Position numbers and translations under genes: made by a program. A stretch of 64,000 bases of DNA from Lysobacteraceae bacterium NML93-0399 (GTDB lineage Bacteria > Pseudomonadota > Gammaproteobacteria > Xanthomonadales > Xanthomonadaceae), in assembly GCA_002307375.1 (NCBI GenBank), contig NTJI01000001.1, positions 1,364,001 to 1,428,000 of the forward strand. The letters run 5' to 3'. Numbering within the stretch: the first letter of the stretch is position 1; each line of letters begins with the position of its first letter. Below are positions 1-7,604 of this stretch, piece after piece. Below the pieces are notes generated by a model. The model was given only the letters and a program-made list of their open reading frames with translations, had not been told where the DNA came from and searched no databases.

Positions 1-642
1 TGGCACCACCTGCTGGCGCAGAAGGGCATCCACTGGAACGAGCAGGCGGCCGAGGACTACAGCGACGCGCTCTACGAGCGCATCAACTACCTCACCGTGC
101 AGGCCTCGATGGAACTGGCCAAGGAAAAGGGCGCCTACCAGGTGTTCGCCGGCAGCGACTGGCACACCGGCGCCTACTTCGCCGACCGCGGCTACAACTC
201 GCCCGAATGGCTGGACCTGGCCGCCCAGGTCGGCGTCAACGGCATGCGCAACGGCTGGCTGATGGCGGTCGCCCCGAACATGTCGACCGCGCAGATCGCA
301 GGTTCCACCGCGTCGATCGATCCGATCTACTCGGCGTTCTATTACGAGGAAAAGAAGGACTACCGTCGCCCGGTGGCCGCGCCGGGCCTGTCGCTCGACA
401 CCTGGGCCTACTACGAGAAGGGCGCCTACAAGGTCGACCAGTTCGCCTCGGTGCGCCAGAACGCACGCCGCCAGCGTCACGTCGACCAGGCGATCAGCTT
501 CAACCTCTACGTACCCAGCACCATCCGCGCGAGCACGCTGCTCGACCTGCACATGACCGCGTGGAAGCAAGGCATCAAGACCACGTATTACGTGCGTTCG
601 AACGATATCGATATCGCGGAATGCGAATGGTGTTCGAGCTGA
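1..642 (+). CDS. nrdA: Ribonucleoside-diphosphate reductase, alpha subunit, C-terminal part (partial)
   Basis: The reading frame is open from base 1, so the gene begins upstream of the window and only about 213 C-terminal residues are seen. The large subunit of class I ribonucleotide reductase turns ribonucleoside diphosphates into deoxy forms. The visible part has the usual late-barrel sequence (GSDWHTGAYFADRGYN) and ends in KTTYYVRSNDIDIAECEWCSS, whose CxxC pair is the flexible tail that re-reduces the active site. nrdB follows on the same strand after a 282-bp gap filled with inverted repeats. The assignment is secure from the C-terminus plus the adjacent small subunit; the active-site and allosteric regions are out of view. 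Confidence 0.95.
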   Translation, partial: WHHLLAQKGIHWNEQAAEDYSDALYERINYLTVQASMELAKEKGAYQVFAGSDWHTGAYFADRGYNSPEWLDLAAQVGVNGMRNGWLMAVAPNMSTAQIAGSTASIDPIYSAFYYEEKKDYRRPVAAPGLSLDTWAYYEKGAYKVDQFASVRQNARRQRHVDQAISFNLYVPSTIRASTLLDLHMTAWKQGIKTTYYVRSNDIDIAECEWCSS

Positions 643-667
643 CGAAGCGCTGCTTCCGCTTTTGATC

Positions 668-749
668 GTCATTCCCGCGAAGGCGGGAATCCATGGACTT
701 CGAGTCCGATAGCGCAACGTCCATGGATCCCCGCCTGCGCGGGGATGAC
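668..749. repeat. Intergenic inverted repeat (REP/MITE-like) between nrdA and nrdB
   Basis: Two hairpin-forming arms face each other. The left arm (668-697) contains the palindrome TTCCCGCGAAGGCGGGAA followed by TCCATGGA. The right arm (720-749) contains TCCATGGATCCCCGCCTGCG running into GGGGATGAC. Sequences of this type (Pu/Py-rich GTCATTCCCGC... arms) are scattered between genes in many Xanthomonadaceae. It lies just after nrdA and could act as an mRNA-stabilising hairpin or terminator between nrdA and nrdB; that role is inferred. Confidence 0.7.
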
Positions 750-800
750 GGTTGAAGTATCAGGCGCGACCTGTCACCGCGCGCGCTTCAAGAAACAGCA

Positions 801-876
801 GGGGTCAGAGTCACTTTCCGGACCGACCCCACCGACCTTCCGGTCCGCATACGTGCCGGAAAGTGACTCCGACCCC
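801..876. repeat. Second intergenic inverted repeat, GGGGTCAGAGTCACTTTCC type
   Basis: A 21-nt arm at 801-821 (GGGGTCAGAGTCACTTTCCG plus G) is matched by its near-perfect reverse complement at 856-876, with one mismatch (CAGAG versus CGGAG). The inner part (GACCGACCCC... GGTCCG) can pair further. Arms of this form are typical of REP-like elements mobilised by REP-associated tyrosine transposases; no transposase is in this window. The element ends 48 bp before the nrdB start codon, so it occupies the space where an nrdB promoter would be expected. Confidence 0.65.
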
Positions 877-924
877 GTCGCGCGTTCCATCACCGCGCGA
901 GACTTCAGATACGAGATCCCGAAC

Positions 925-1974
925 ATGGCCGCCACCTCTACCCCGCTCGACCGCATCAAGATCCTCGAGCCGCGTCACCCGAACCGTTCGACCGGCATCA
1001 TCAACGGCACGACCTCGGGCATCCTCAACTGGAACGACATTCCGTACCCGTCGTTCTACCGCGCCTACAAGGAACTCTCGACCAATTTCTGGATTCCGGA
1101 CGAGGTCGACATGAAGGGCGACGCCAAGCAGTACGGCGAGCTCTCGGCGCGCGAGAAGAACGCCTACGACTCGATCATCGGCCTGCTCGCCACGCTCGAT
1201 TCGCCGCAGACGCGCTTCATCTACAACGTCGCCGAATACATCACCGACCCGGCCGCGCATGCGAACGCCGCGATCATCGGCCAGCAGGAAGTGATCCACA
1301 ACGAGAGCTACAGCTACGTGCTGGCCTCGATCACCGGCCTGGCCGACCAGAACCGCGTGTTCGAACTCGCGCGCACGCATCCCACGATCATCGCGCGCAA
1401 CCAGCCGATCATGACGTCCTACGACGACTTCATGCGCGAGAAGAGTGCCGAGACGCTGATCCGGTCCTTGATCCAGTCGTCGATCCTCGAAGGCATCAAC
1501 TTCTATTCGGGCTTCGCCTACTTCTACAACCTGGTCCGCCAGAACCGGATGACCGGCACCGGCAAGATCATCAGCTTCATCAACCGCGACGAACTGGCGC
1601 ACAGCAAGTTCATCAGCGAACTGATCCGCGCGATCATCGGCGAGAACCAGAACCTGCAGGGCGACCAGCTCACCGAATACGTGCACAAGGCCTTCGAGCA
1701 CGCGATCGAACTGGAAACCCGCTGGACGGCCGAGGTGCTCGACGGCATCGACGGCATCGACGTCGACGAGATGGTCCGCTACGTGAAGTACCGCGCCAAC
1801 AAGATGGCCGGCATGCTCGGCATCGAGAAGCTCTACAGCGAATCGAACGAAAACGTCATGCCGTGGATCAAGGCCTACGCGGACAATTTCACCGAGACGA
1901 AGACCGACTTCTTCGAGATGCGCAATGCGTCGTACAAGAAGACGAATTCGGATAACGGGTTCGACGATTTGTAA
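925..1974 (+). CDS. nrdB: Ribonucleoside-diphosphate reductase, beta subunit (class Ia, tyrosyl radical)
   Basis: The small subunit houses the diferric-tyrosyl radical that starts catalysis in NrdA. The 349-residue protein has the iron and radical residues in the spacing known from E. coli NrdB: Asp92 (ATLDSPQ), Glu122 and His125 (QQEVIHNES), radical Tyr129 four residues after that His, and the later FINRDELAHSKF segment with the second Glu and His ligands. The open frame extends upstream to 745, but that part runs through the repeat elements; ATG 925 begins the recognisable N-terminus. The ribosome site before it is weak. It follows nrdA, as usual, but with an unusually long, repeat-filled gap. 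Confidence 0.96.
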   Translation: MAATSTPLDRIKILEPRHPNRSTGIINGTTSGILNWNDIPYPSFYRAYKELSTNFWIPDEVDMKGDAKQYGELSAREKNAYDSIIGLLATLDSPQTRFIYNVAEYITDPAAHANAAIIGQQEVIHNESYSYVLASITGLADQNRVFELARTHPTIIARNQPIMTSYDDFMREKSAETLIRSLIQSSILEGINFYSGFAYFYNLVRQNRMTGTGKIISFINRDELAHSKFISELIRAIIGENQNLQGDQLTEYVHKAFEHAIELETRWTAEVLDGIDGIDVDEMVRYVKYRANKMAGMLGIEKLYSESNENVMPWIKAYADNFTETKTDFFEMRNASYKKTNSDNGFDDL

Positions 1975-1994
1975 CCGAACGCTGGAATCTGGTT

Positions 1995-2777
1995 ATGAGG
2001 AATAAGAAGCGCAGCAAACCTCGCACCACATCCCTCCGCTGGAAGACGAACGGAGTCGTTTCCAATATCTCCGTCACCATTGACCGGCTATCAGGGACAG
2101 TCTCGCCAAGCAGCGTCGAACCAGGCTCAGTTTTCTCAGTCGTGTCCTACGACAGGCAATCTGGAAAAGAGAAGGTGTTGGTCTCAGCACCCGCCACAGT
2201 CGACGCTCCAGCATTTGATTTGGATCTTCAACTTTCGCTGAGAAGCAGCAAACTCATCGCGATCGACACGAACACCAAACACATTTGCGGGAGAAGAGTT
2301 AGCGTAACTTGCGCCTACTTTTCTGACCTGAGTTATCGGACATCCACTGGCGCAACACCCATAGAACCGCTTTGTGCATACGCGATTCTTGACTCTGCGC
2401 CAGAAGTAAACGCTGAGCGCATCGGTTGGAACCTTGTCCTCAAGAACCACGTCAACCTAGGGGCCATTAGCGCTACTAACCAAGTCGGAATTGTTATTGA
2501 TAGTGACCTATCCGACCTGCAGGCCCTGAACTCACGAAAGAAGCCGTTCTACGAGAATAACTTTTTGCCGGATGGCTTTTTCTTTCTGTTCGCGTCTTCA
2601 GATGGCTCCTCTGACCACATCGCAAGCGACATGATTAGCCTTTGCGACCGAAGCGCATCAATGATCTTGAACCACATGAGTAGCACTCAGTTCGAATTCG
2701 GCAGTGGAAATCAAGATGACAAGAATTGCGCCGACTACTTCTTTCTTGAGCTGATCATGCCCCCAATGCAGAAGTAA
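1995..2777 (+). CDS. Uncharacterised protein, A+T-richer orphan between nrdB and flavodoxin
   Basis: I do not recognise this 260-residue protein. It has no signal peptide or clear membrane segment; the start is very basic (MRNKKRSKPR) and the rest is beta-rich looking with a hydrophobic stretch (LPDGFFFLFASSD) near residue 198. Base use is unlike its neighbours: about half G+C, with many A- or T-ending codons (aat, aag, tct, gtt), whereas nrdB and the flavodoxin gene almost always end codons in G or C. It starts 20 bp after nrdB and ends 24 bp before the flavodoxin gene, so it may be co-transcribed. The composition suggests recent acquisition. The unbroken frame of this length argues that it is a real gene. 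Confidence 0.6.
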   Translation: MRNKKRSKPRTTSLRWKTNGVVSNISVTIDRLSGTVSPSSVEPGSVFSVVSYDRQSGKEKVLVSAPATVDAPAFDLDLQLSLRSSKLIAIDTNTKHICGRRVSVTCAYFSDLSYRTSTGATPIEPLCAYAILDSAPEVNAERIGWNLVLKNHVNLGAISATNQVGIVIDSDLSDLQALNSRKKPFYENNFLPDGFFFLFASSDGSSDHIASDMISLCDRSASMILNHMSSTQFEFGSGNQDDKNCADYFFLELIMPPMQK

Positions 2778-2801
2778 CTGTTCCGAGACACACACCCCTA
2801 C

Positions 2802-3296
2802 ATGCGCATCCTCCTCGCCCACACATCGCTCAGCGGCAACACCCGCGATGTCGCGCGTGCGATCCACGCGCGGTGCGAGGAGATGGGCCATGCCGTCACC
2901 TGGATCGATGCCGACATCCAGACCCTCGCCAAGGTCTGCCCCGACGGCGCCGCGCATGATCTCTACGTGCTCGGCAGCTGGAGCATCAATGCCGGGCGCA
3001 CGCCGCCGGAGATGAAGCGCTTCATCGAGGACCTCGTCGCCGCGGTCGGCAAGCCGGACCGTGTCGCGGTGTTCGGCACCGGCGAGACGCAGTGGGGCGA
3101 GGAGAATTACTGCGGTGCGGCCCGGCGCATGGCCGCGTTCTTCGGTACGCGTTACCCGCGGCTGGAGATCGAACAGATGCCCCACGGCGAACGCGACGCC
3201 ACCAAGATCCAACGCTGGACCGACCACATTCTTGCCGTAGCAACAACGCAGATCGAGAACACCCCCCATGCAGACACTCCACGCCTCCACGCCTGA
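2802..3296 (+). CDS. Flavodoxin-family protein
   Basis: A 164-residue flavodoxin-like fold protein that should bind FMN. The N-terminus MRILLAHTSLSGNTRDVA carries the phosphate-binding loop (T/S-x-S-G-N-T) after the first beta strand, and later strands read DLYVLGSWSINAGRTPP and VAVFGTGETQWGEENYCG, the usual flavin-contacting loops. It sits downstream of the reductase genes and overlaps the thioredoxin gene by 29 bases in another frame, so the two are translated together. The context suggests an electron donor or cofactor-maintenance role for ribonucleotide reductase, like NrdI or YfaE, but it is longer than NrdI and the link is inferred from position. Confidence 0.8.
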   Translation: MRILLAHTSLSGNTRDVARAIHARCEEMGHAVTWIDADIQTLAKVCPDGAAHDLYVLGSWSINAGRTPPEMKRFIEDLVAAVGKPDRVAVFGTGETQWGEENYCGAARRMAAFFGTRYPRLEIEQMPHGERDATKIQRWTDHILAVATTQIENTPHADTPRLHA

Positions 3297-3609
3297 CGAC
3301 TACGCCGCAGCATTGGCCGCGCATCCGCGCCTGCTCGTCGACTACTACAAGGACGATTGCCCGGGCTGCAAGATGCTCGACATGTCGCTGGCGAAGTTCG
3401 CCGCAAGCAGCGATGCCGAGGGCGTCGCCCTGCTCAAGGTGAAGATGGAAACGATCGGCGAGGATTTCTTCCGGGGCTTGAACCTGCGCCAGACGCCGAC
3501 GCTGTCGCTGTTCAAGGACGGGAGCGAAGCTGCGCGCCTGCCGGGCTTCCAGGCGCCTCCGCAGATTGCGCAGGCGGTGGCGACGCACTTCGCAGCGACG
3601 GAGGCCTGA
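3268..3609 (+). CDS. Thioredoxin-family protein (CPGC active site)
   Basis: A 113-residue single-domain thioredoxin fold with the redox motif DDCPGCKML near residues 31-37 and the cis-proline loop QTPTLSLFKDG near residue 77. The active site is CPGC instead of the CGPC of classical thioredoxin, which usually shifts redox potential and partner choice. No signal peptide, so cytoplasmic. Its start lies within the end of the flavodoxin gene (29-base overlap), and the thioesterase gene follows after two bases. Position suggests it reduces ribonucleotide reductase or recycles the neighbouring flavoprotein; this is inference. Confidence 0.88.
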   Translation: MQTLHASTPDDYAAALAAHPRLLVDYYKDDCPGCKMLDMSLAKFAASSDAEGVALLKVKMETIGEDFFRGLNLRQTPTLSLFKDGSEAARLPGFQAPPQIAQAVATHFAATEA

Positions 3610-3611
3610 GC

Positions 3612-4031
3612 GTGGCCGCTCCCGTCGACACGCCCAAGACCGAAGCACGGATGCTGGAGATCGTCTTTCCCGATCACACCAACCATCTGGGCACGCTGTT
3701 CGGCGGCACTGCGCTGGCGTGGATGGACAAAGCCGCGTTCATCGCCGCGTCGCGCTATGCGCGCCGCACGGTGGTGACGGCGCGTTCGGAACAGGTGGAT
3801 TTCAAGCTGCCGATCAAGCAGGGCCAGCTCGTCGAAACCATCGCGCGTGTGGTCGAAGTGGGCCGCACGTCGATGCAGGTGGAAGTGGAGCTGGTGGCCG
3901 AAGACCTGCTCAGCGGTGACCGCGAGCTGTGCACGCGCGGGCGCTTCGTGATGATCGCGCTGGACGCACGCGGCCGGCCGACGCAGATCGCGCCGCTGCC
4001 GGCGCCGCCGAATGGAGACGCGACGCCATGA
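3612..4031 (+). CDS. Acyl-CoA thioesterase, hotdog fold (YciA/ACOT type)
   Basis: A 139-residue hotdog-fold thioesterase that hydrolyses acyl-CoA to acid and CoA. The family signature NHLGTLFGGTALAWMDKAA (near residues 25-43) matches YciA-type enzymes, with the Asp of WMD as the expected catalytic residue; HFK-like VDFKLPIKQGQLVE and GRTSMQVEVE segments follow. I chose GTG 3612, two bases after the thioredoxin stop; an internal ATG at 3651 would cut off the first beta strand. The stop overlaps the start of the next small gene (ATGA), which indicates translational coupling. Substrate range cannot be told from sequence. Confidence 0.88.
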   Translation: MAAPVDTPKTEARMLEIVFPDHTNHLGTLFGGTALAWMDKAAFIAASRYARRTVVTARSEQVDFKLPIKQGQLVETIARVVEVGRTSMQVEVELVAEDLLSGDRELCTRGRFVMIALDARGRPTQIAPLPAPPNGDATP

Positions 4032-4123
4032 ACGAACTGACCATCCTGCAGTGGATCGCGCTGGGGCTGTTCATCGGCATCGTCTGCGGCGCCGTGCTGA
4101 CCTTCCTCAACCGCAAGCGCTGA
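4028..4123 (+). CDS. Small single-span membrane protein, 31 residues
   Basis: This very short gene starts at ATG 4028 inside the stop of the thioesterase gene (ATGA overlap). The peptide has a short polar start (MNELTILQW), one hydrophobic segment of about 18 residues (IALGLFIGIVCGAVLTFL) and a basic tail (NRKR), the layout of a one-pass inner-membrane peptide with the tail in the cytoplasm. Coupled start, codon use like its neighbours and the clean membrane-peptide layout support a real gene. Function is unknown; I do not recognise a family. Confidence 0.6.
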   Translation: MNELTILQWIALGLFIGIVCGAVLTFLNRKR

Positions 4124-4181
4124 TCGACGTGCGCGCCGGCTCGGGCATCGCAGCGCGGCGCTGCGCGCTCACCTGACCGTC

Positions 4182-5435
4182 GTGGCTGCGCCCTGCCTGC
4201 CCGCGATCCGGTTCCGCGACGGCACCGTCGAGTTTCCGGTCCACCACATGCGTGGCGGCACCTCGACCGGACTGGTGCTCTGGGAACGGCTCGTCCCCCG
4301 CGATCTGGAACTGCGCGAAGCGTTGCTGCGTCTGCTGATGGGCGTGCCGGCCTCGGGCCGGGCGCCGGGCAATCGACAGATCACCGGCCTCGGGCGCGGG
4401 GCGGCCACCAGCAACAAGGTGTTCTTCGCCGATACCGAAACCGTCGACGGGCAGCCGCGCCTGGTGAGCACGCTGGCCCAGCTCGCGGCCGAGCACGCGG
4501 ACATCGACTGGGGCGTCAACTGCGGCAACATGTCCGCGGCGCTGCAGCTGTGGGCGCAGGATGTCGACCTGCTGACGGACGGCACGATCGAGATCCGCAA
4601 CACCAACACCGGTGTGTTGACCCGCAGCCGCATGACGCGCGCACCGGATGACGGCTTCGAGCTGGCCGCCATTCCCGGCGTGGCGGGACGGTATCCGGGC
4701 GTCGACCTGTTCCTGCAGCGCCCGGTCGGTGCCCGGACGGGCAGGCTGCTGCCAACCGGCCAGCCGATGGACCGGATCGCCGGCCGACACGTGTCCTGCG
4801 TCGATGTCGCAGTGCCGATGCTCATTGCGCGCGCGGCGGACTTCGGCATCACCGGCGATGAGTCGCCACAGACGCTGGGCGCCGATGCCACGCTCATGCG
4901 CGCCCTGCGCGAGACCTGGGTGGAAGGCGGGCTGCGTATGGGGCTGCGGCATCGCGACGGCCGCCTCATGGATGCGGCCGCATTGGCACGCAGCGAGACG
5001 GTGCCCAAGATCTGCCTGGTGTCCCCGCCGCGCGCTGGCGGTCATGTGTCGGTGCGTTATTTCACGCCGCAGAGCGCGCACGCGACGATGGCCGTGTCCG
5101 GCGGCTGCTGTCTTGCTGCTGCCGTCCTGACGCCCGGCACGGTGGCGCACGCGGTGAGCATCGGGGCGTCCGTGCTGGGGCCGGACGTTGCCGCGCACCG
5201 GGTCGACATCGAGAACCCCGCCGGCATTCTCGAAGCCACGGTCGTGGCCCGAGCGGCCGTGGGTTCCATCGACATCGACAGCGTCGCGTATCGACGCAGT
5301 GCGCAGATCCTGCTGCGCGGACACGTGCCGCTGTACGGCGCCTCCGATGCCCTGGTGGCCTCGCTGCTGGCGCTGCGATCGGATGCTTGTGTGGCTGCGA
5401 GTTGCAGCATGGGCACTCCGTCACGAGGCCAGTAG
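4182..5435 (+). CDS. PrpF-family protein (isomerase of the AcnD-accessory / methylitaconate isomerase type)
   Basis: A 417-residue protein of the PrpF family, diaminopimelate-epimerase-like fold, whose members isomerise unsaturated tricarboxylates such as trans-aconitate or methylitaconate. Motifs in order: MRGGTSTG (family form usually GGTSKG, so Lys is replaced by Thr), ITGLGRGAATSNKVFF, DWGVNCGNMSAA with the conserved NCGN, and a C-terminal VEIENPAG-like stretch (HRVDIENPAGILEATV). GTG 4182 is taken as the start because the conserved N-terminus begins about 15 residues later. No acnD or prpC is adjacent, so it may serve a pathway other than methylcitrate. Confidence 0.82.
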   Translation: MAAPCLPAIRFRDGTVEFPVHHMRGGTSTGLVLWERLVPRDLELREALLRLLMGVPASGRAPGNRQITGLGRGAATSNKVFFADTETVDGQPRLVSTLAQLAAEHADIDWGVNCGNMSAALQLWAQDVDLLTDGTIEIRNTNTGVLTRSRMTRAPDDGFELAAIPGVAGRYPGVDLFLQRPVGARTGRLLPTGQPMDRIAGRHVSCVDVAVPMLIARAADFGITGDESPQTLGADATLMRALRETWVEGGLRMGLRHRDGRLMDAAALARSETVPKICLVSPPRAGGHVSVRYFTPQSAHATMAVSGGCCLAAAVLTPGTVAHAVSIGASVLGPDVAAHRVDIENPAGILEATVVARAAVGSIDIDSVAYRRSAQILLRGHVPLYGASDALVASLLALRSDACVAASCSMGTPSRGQ

Positions 5436-5443
5436 CCGCGCGC

Positions 5444-5908
5444 TCACAGCGCGCGTTTGAAGCCGATGTGCGTGCCTTCGAAGCCGAGTGACCGGTAGAA
5501 ACGCTGCGCATCGTGCCGGGACGCGTCGCAGGTGAGCTGGACGATCCCGCAGCCACGCGCGCGGGCCTGTGCGACCGCCCATTCGATCATCTGCCGGCCC
5601 AGACCGCTGTCGCGCGTCTGCGCGGCGATGCGCACGCCCTCGATCTGGCAGCGCCACGTGCCCAGGCGCGAGATGTTGGGGATGAAGCTCAGCTGCAGCG
5701 TGCCGACGATGGCACCTCGCGATTCCACCGCGGCCAACAGCTGGTTCGGGTCGGCCTCGATGGCATCGAAGGCATCGAGATACGGTTGCGCCAAGGGCCA
5801 CCGGCCGTCTTCGCGCGTTCGGCCCAGGGCGTCGTCGGCAAGCAGAGCGACTACGTGCCGAAGATCGGCACGCGTCGCCTGACGGATAATGCAATCGGAG
5901 CGCGACAT
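5444..5908 (-). CDS. GNAT-family N-acetyltransferase
   Basis: A 154-residue single-domain acetyltransferase. The acetyl-CoA-binding motif A is seen as VRIAAQTRDSGLGRQMIEWA (R-D-S-G-L-G pyrophosphate loop), followed by QLTCDASRHDAQRFYRSLGF, the typical end of the fold with Asn/Tyr replaced by the FYRSLGF segment. The acceptor substrate cannot be predicted. It is convergent with the PrpF gene (8 bases between stops) and starts 12 bases after the end of the MipA/OmpV-like gene on the same strand, so the two may be co-transcribed. Confidence 0.88.
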   Translation of the reverse strand: MSRSDCIIRQATRADLRHVVALLADDALGRTREDGRWPLAQPYLDAFDAIEADPNQLLAAVESRGAIVGTLQLSFIPNISRLGTWRCQIEGVRIAAQTRDSGLGRQMIEWAVAQARARGCGIVQLTCDASRHDAQRFYRSLGFEGTHIGFKRAL

Positions 5909-5920
5909 CGTCCGGCTGCC

Positions 5921-6706
5921 TCAGAAGCGGTAGGCGATGCCGGTGAACAGTGAGGGCACGCCATCCGAACCGCGTTCGAGCAGCGGGCTGTCGGTCAGTT
6001 CGTCGGGCAGAACGCGGTAGGTCAGCCCGCCGATGAACGTCCAGCGTTCGCCGACCGGACGCGTTGCGGCGAAGCCGACCGACGGCACCACCGCCGCGCC
6101 CGGGCTGTAACGCGGCACGCCACGCGCGACTTCTGCGTCGAGCGTGCCGTAGTAGTAGTTGGCGAGGTCGGCCGACATCCGGCGCACGCCGACGCTGGGC
6201 AGCAGCAGCCACGCGCCCGAACGGATGGAGTAGGTGTATTCCAGGCCCAGCTCGTATCCCTCGCTGGCGCCGGTGACGTCGGCAAGCACCTGCGCACGCA
6301 GGCGCCCGAAATTGCCCGACCACGCCGCGCCGATGCCTGCATCCAGGCCGTGATCGCGATCTTCGAGCAGGCGTGCATCCAGGCCGTTGCCGGCCAGGCC
6401 CGATGCGCTGAGGTCGTCGATGTCGAAGCCGTCCAGGCGCGCCGACACCAGCGCGTCGAGCTGGAAAGAACCCGTGTCGAGCAGATGCACGCCACCGGCA
6501 ATGCCGCGCAGGAACAGCCGCTCACCCTCGTAGGCGAAGGTCGGCACCGGCAACACGCGCGCCCCTTCTCCGACGTAGGGGCTGTCGGACGCGGCAACGG
6601 CGACGCCGAGCGACCAGCCGCGAGGCGGTGCGCTGTTCGTGTGATCGGAAGACTGTGCGAATGCGAATCCTGGCAGCAGAGCGAACAATGCAACGGCGGC
6701 TTTCAT
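5921..6706 (-). CDS. MipA/OmpV-family outer-membrane protein
   Basis: A 261-residue exported beta-barrel protein. The N-terminus is a signal peptide (MKAAVALFALLPGFAFAQ), then the family opening WSLGVAVAASDSPYVGEG followed by alternating amphipathic strands, and the C-terminal SLFTGIAYRF ends in Phe as outer-membrane barrels do. I start at ATG 6706 because the upstream open frame adds 47 residues that lack export character and precede the signal peptide. Family members are linked with peptidoglycan-enzyme scaffolding (MipA) or osmotic response (OmpV). Nothing nearby says which role applies. Confidence 0.85.
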   Translation of the reverse strand: MKAAVALFALLPGFAFAQSSDHTNSAPPRGWSLGVAVAASDSPYVGEGARVLPVPTFAYEGERLFLRGIAGGVHLLDTGSFQLDALVSARLDGFDIDDLSASGLAGNGLDARLLEDRDHGLDAGIGAAWSGNFGRLRAQVLADVTGASEGYELGLEYTYSIRSGAWLLLPSVGVRRMSADLANYYYGTLDAEVARGVPRYSPGAAVVPSVGFAATRPVGERWTFIGGLTYRVLPDELTDSPLLERGSDGVPSLFTGIAYRF

Positions 6707-7553
6707 CGGATGATCCGTGCAGAAGGGAGAGCCGCACGATAGCAAGCGCCGATGACGTGGGCGGTGGCTTTCCGCTGGCTTCTTTCCGAATGCGTTCGAG
6801 AGTGCCGCAAAGGCGCCCCGGAGGCACTGCCCGAACAAGCCCGTCACCTTTGGGAAAGGCCCCCTCTGGACATCGACTCATCGCATATCAACGCCTATGG
6901 ATTCCCGTTTTCGTGGGACGACGAGCGAAAACAGACGCGCTCACTTTTCTGCTTCACGAAGTGCGAGAGAGCGCCTGTTCTGGAGGTTGTTGAGGATGGC
7001 CGAACATAAACTACGTGAGGACATGGAACGCTCTGCACTGGTGGAGGATGCTGATAATTCCTGCGTCCGCAGAAGCGGCCATCGCGCGGAACACGCCGGC
7101 TTTATCAACCAGTCCTGGTCGGGTTCAACCCGCGCGCCGCAGCATGGGGGACTGCGTGGACTGGGACGCGTTTTGCCGCGAGTCGGGCATGCCCCGGATC
7201 TTGCGGGCCTGACGATTTTCAAATGCATGCACGGAATCGGGCTGCCCGGCGTGCGTGCGATCAGCTGATTTCGGGCGACGCACCATGTAGTGGGTCACAA
7301 ATGTCGGAACAGGCATCGCGGCATCTCCAGATGTAAACCGTGATGCATACGCTATGCAGAAAATCCGCAATTCCGGGTGTAAATCGCTTTCTTGAGTGCG
7401 CTGTGTTTATTGATTCGCCAGCGTTGTCGCGGGAGGTGGCCGCCAAAAAAACCGCTTTCTAACAGTCGCGCATCCAGCTTTCACCAATCCATTGCACAGG
7501 CTTCACGCGCGGGTGATCTCGTGGAACGAAGTGCAGCAACTCTCCGTCAACGA
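6707..7553. other. Long stretch without a convincing gene
   Basis: About 850 bp between the MipA/OmpV gene and the aldolase terminator. The composition is less G+C-rich than the flanks and the open frames lack the strong G/C preference in third codon positions. One frame could start at ATG 6996 behind a good ribosome site (TGGAGG at 6981-6986) and give 90 residues ending at 7268, but the product (MAEHKLREDMERSALVED...) looks like nothing I know and has poor codon bias. A degraded copy of the GGATTCCCGC...GGG type repeat may lie at 6899-6930. It may hold a decayed gene, an unrecognised RNA or long promoter regions. Confidence 0.4.
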
Positions 7554-7554
7554 A

Positions 7555-7582
7555 AAAGGCCGGCGCATGTGCGCCGGCCTTT
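7555..7582 (-). terminator. Rho-independent terminator of the aldolase gene
   Basis: A perfect 13-bp stem (AAAGGCCGGCGCA paired with TGCGCCGGCCTTT) with a 2-base apparent loop lies 22 bases after the aldolase stop. Read on the minus strand it is followed by a run of T (CTTTTTCG), the classic intrinsic-terminator layout. Confidence 0.88.
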
Positions 7583-7604
7583 GATCCGTCTGTAGCCCGA
7601 TGGA

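Noticed and set aside
745-924. 60-residue N-terminal extension of nrdB
   Set aside because: It translates the intergenic repeats, has no similarity to NrdB, and the family N-terminus begins at ATG 925.
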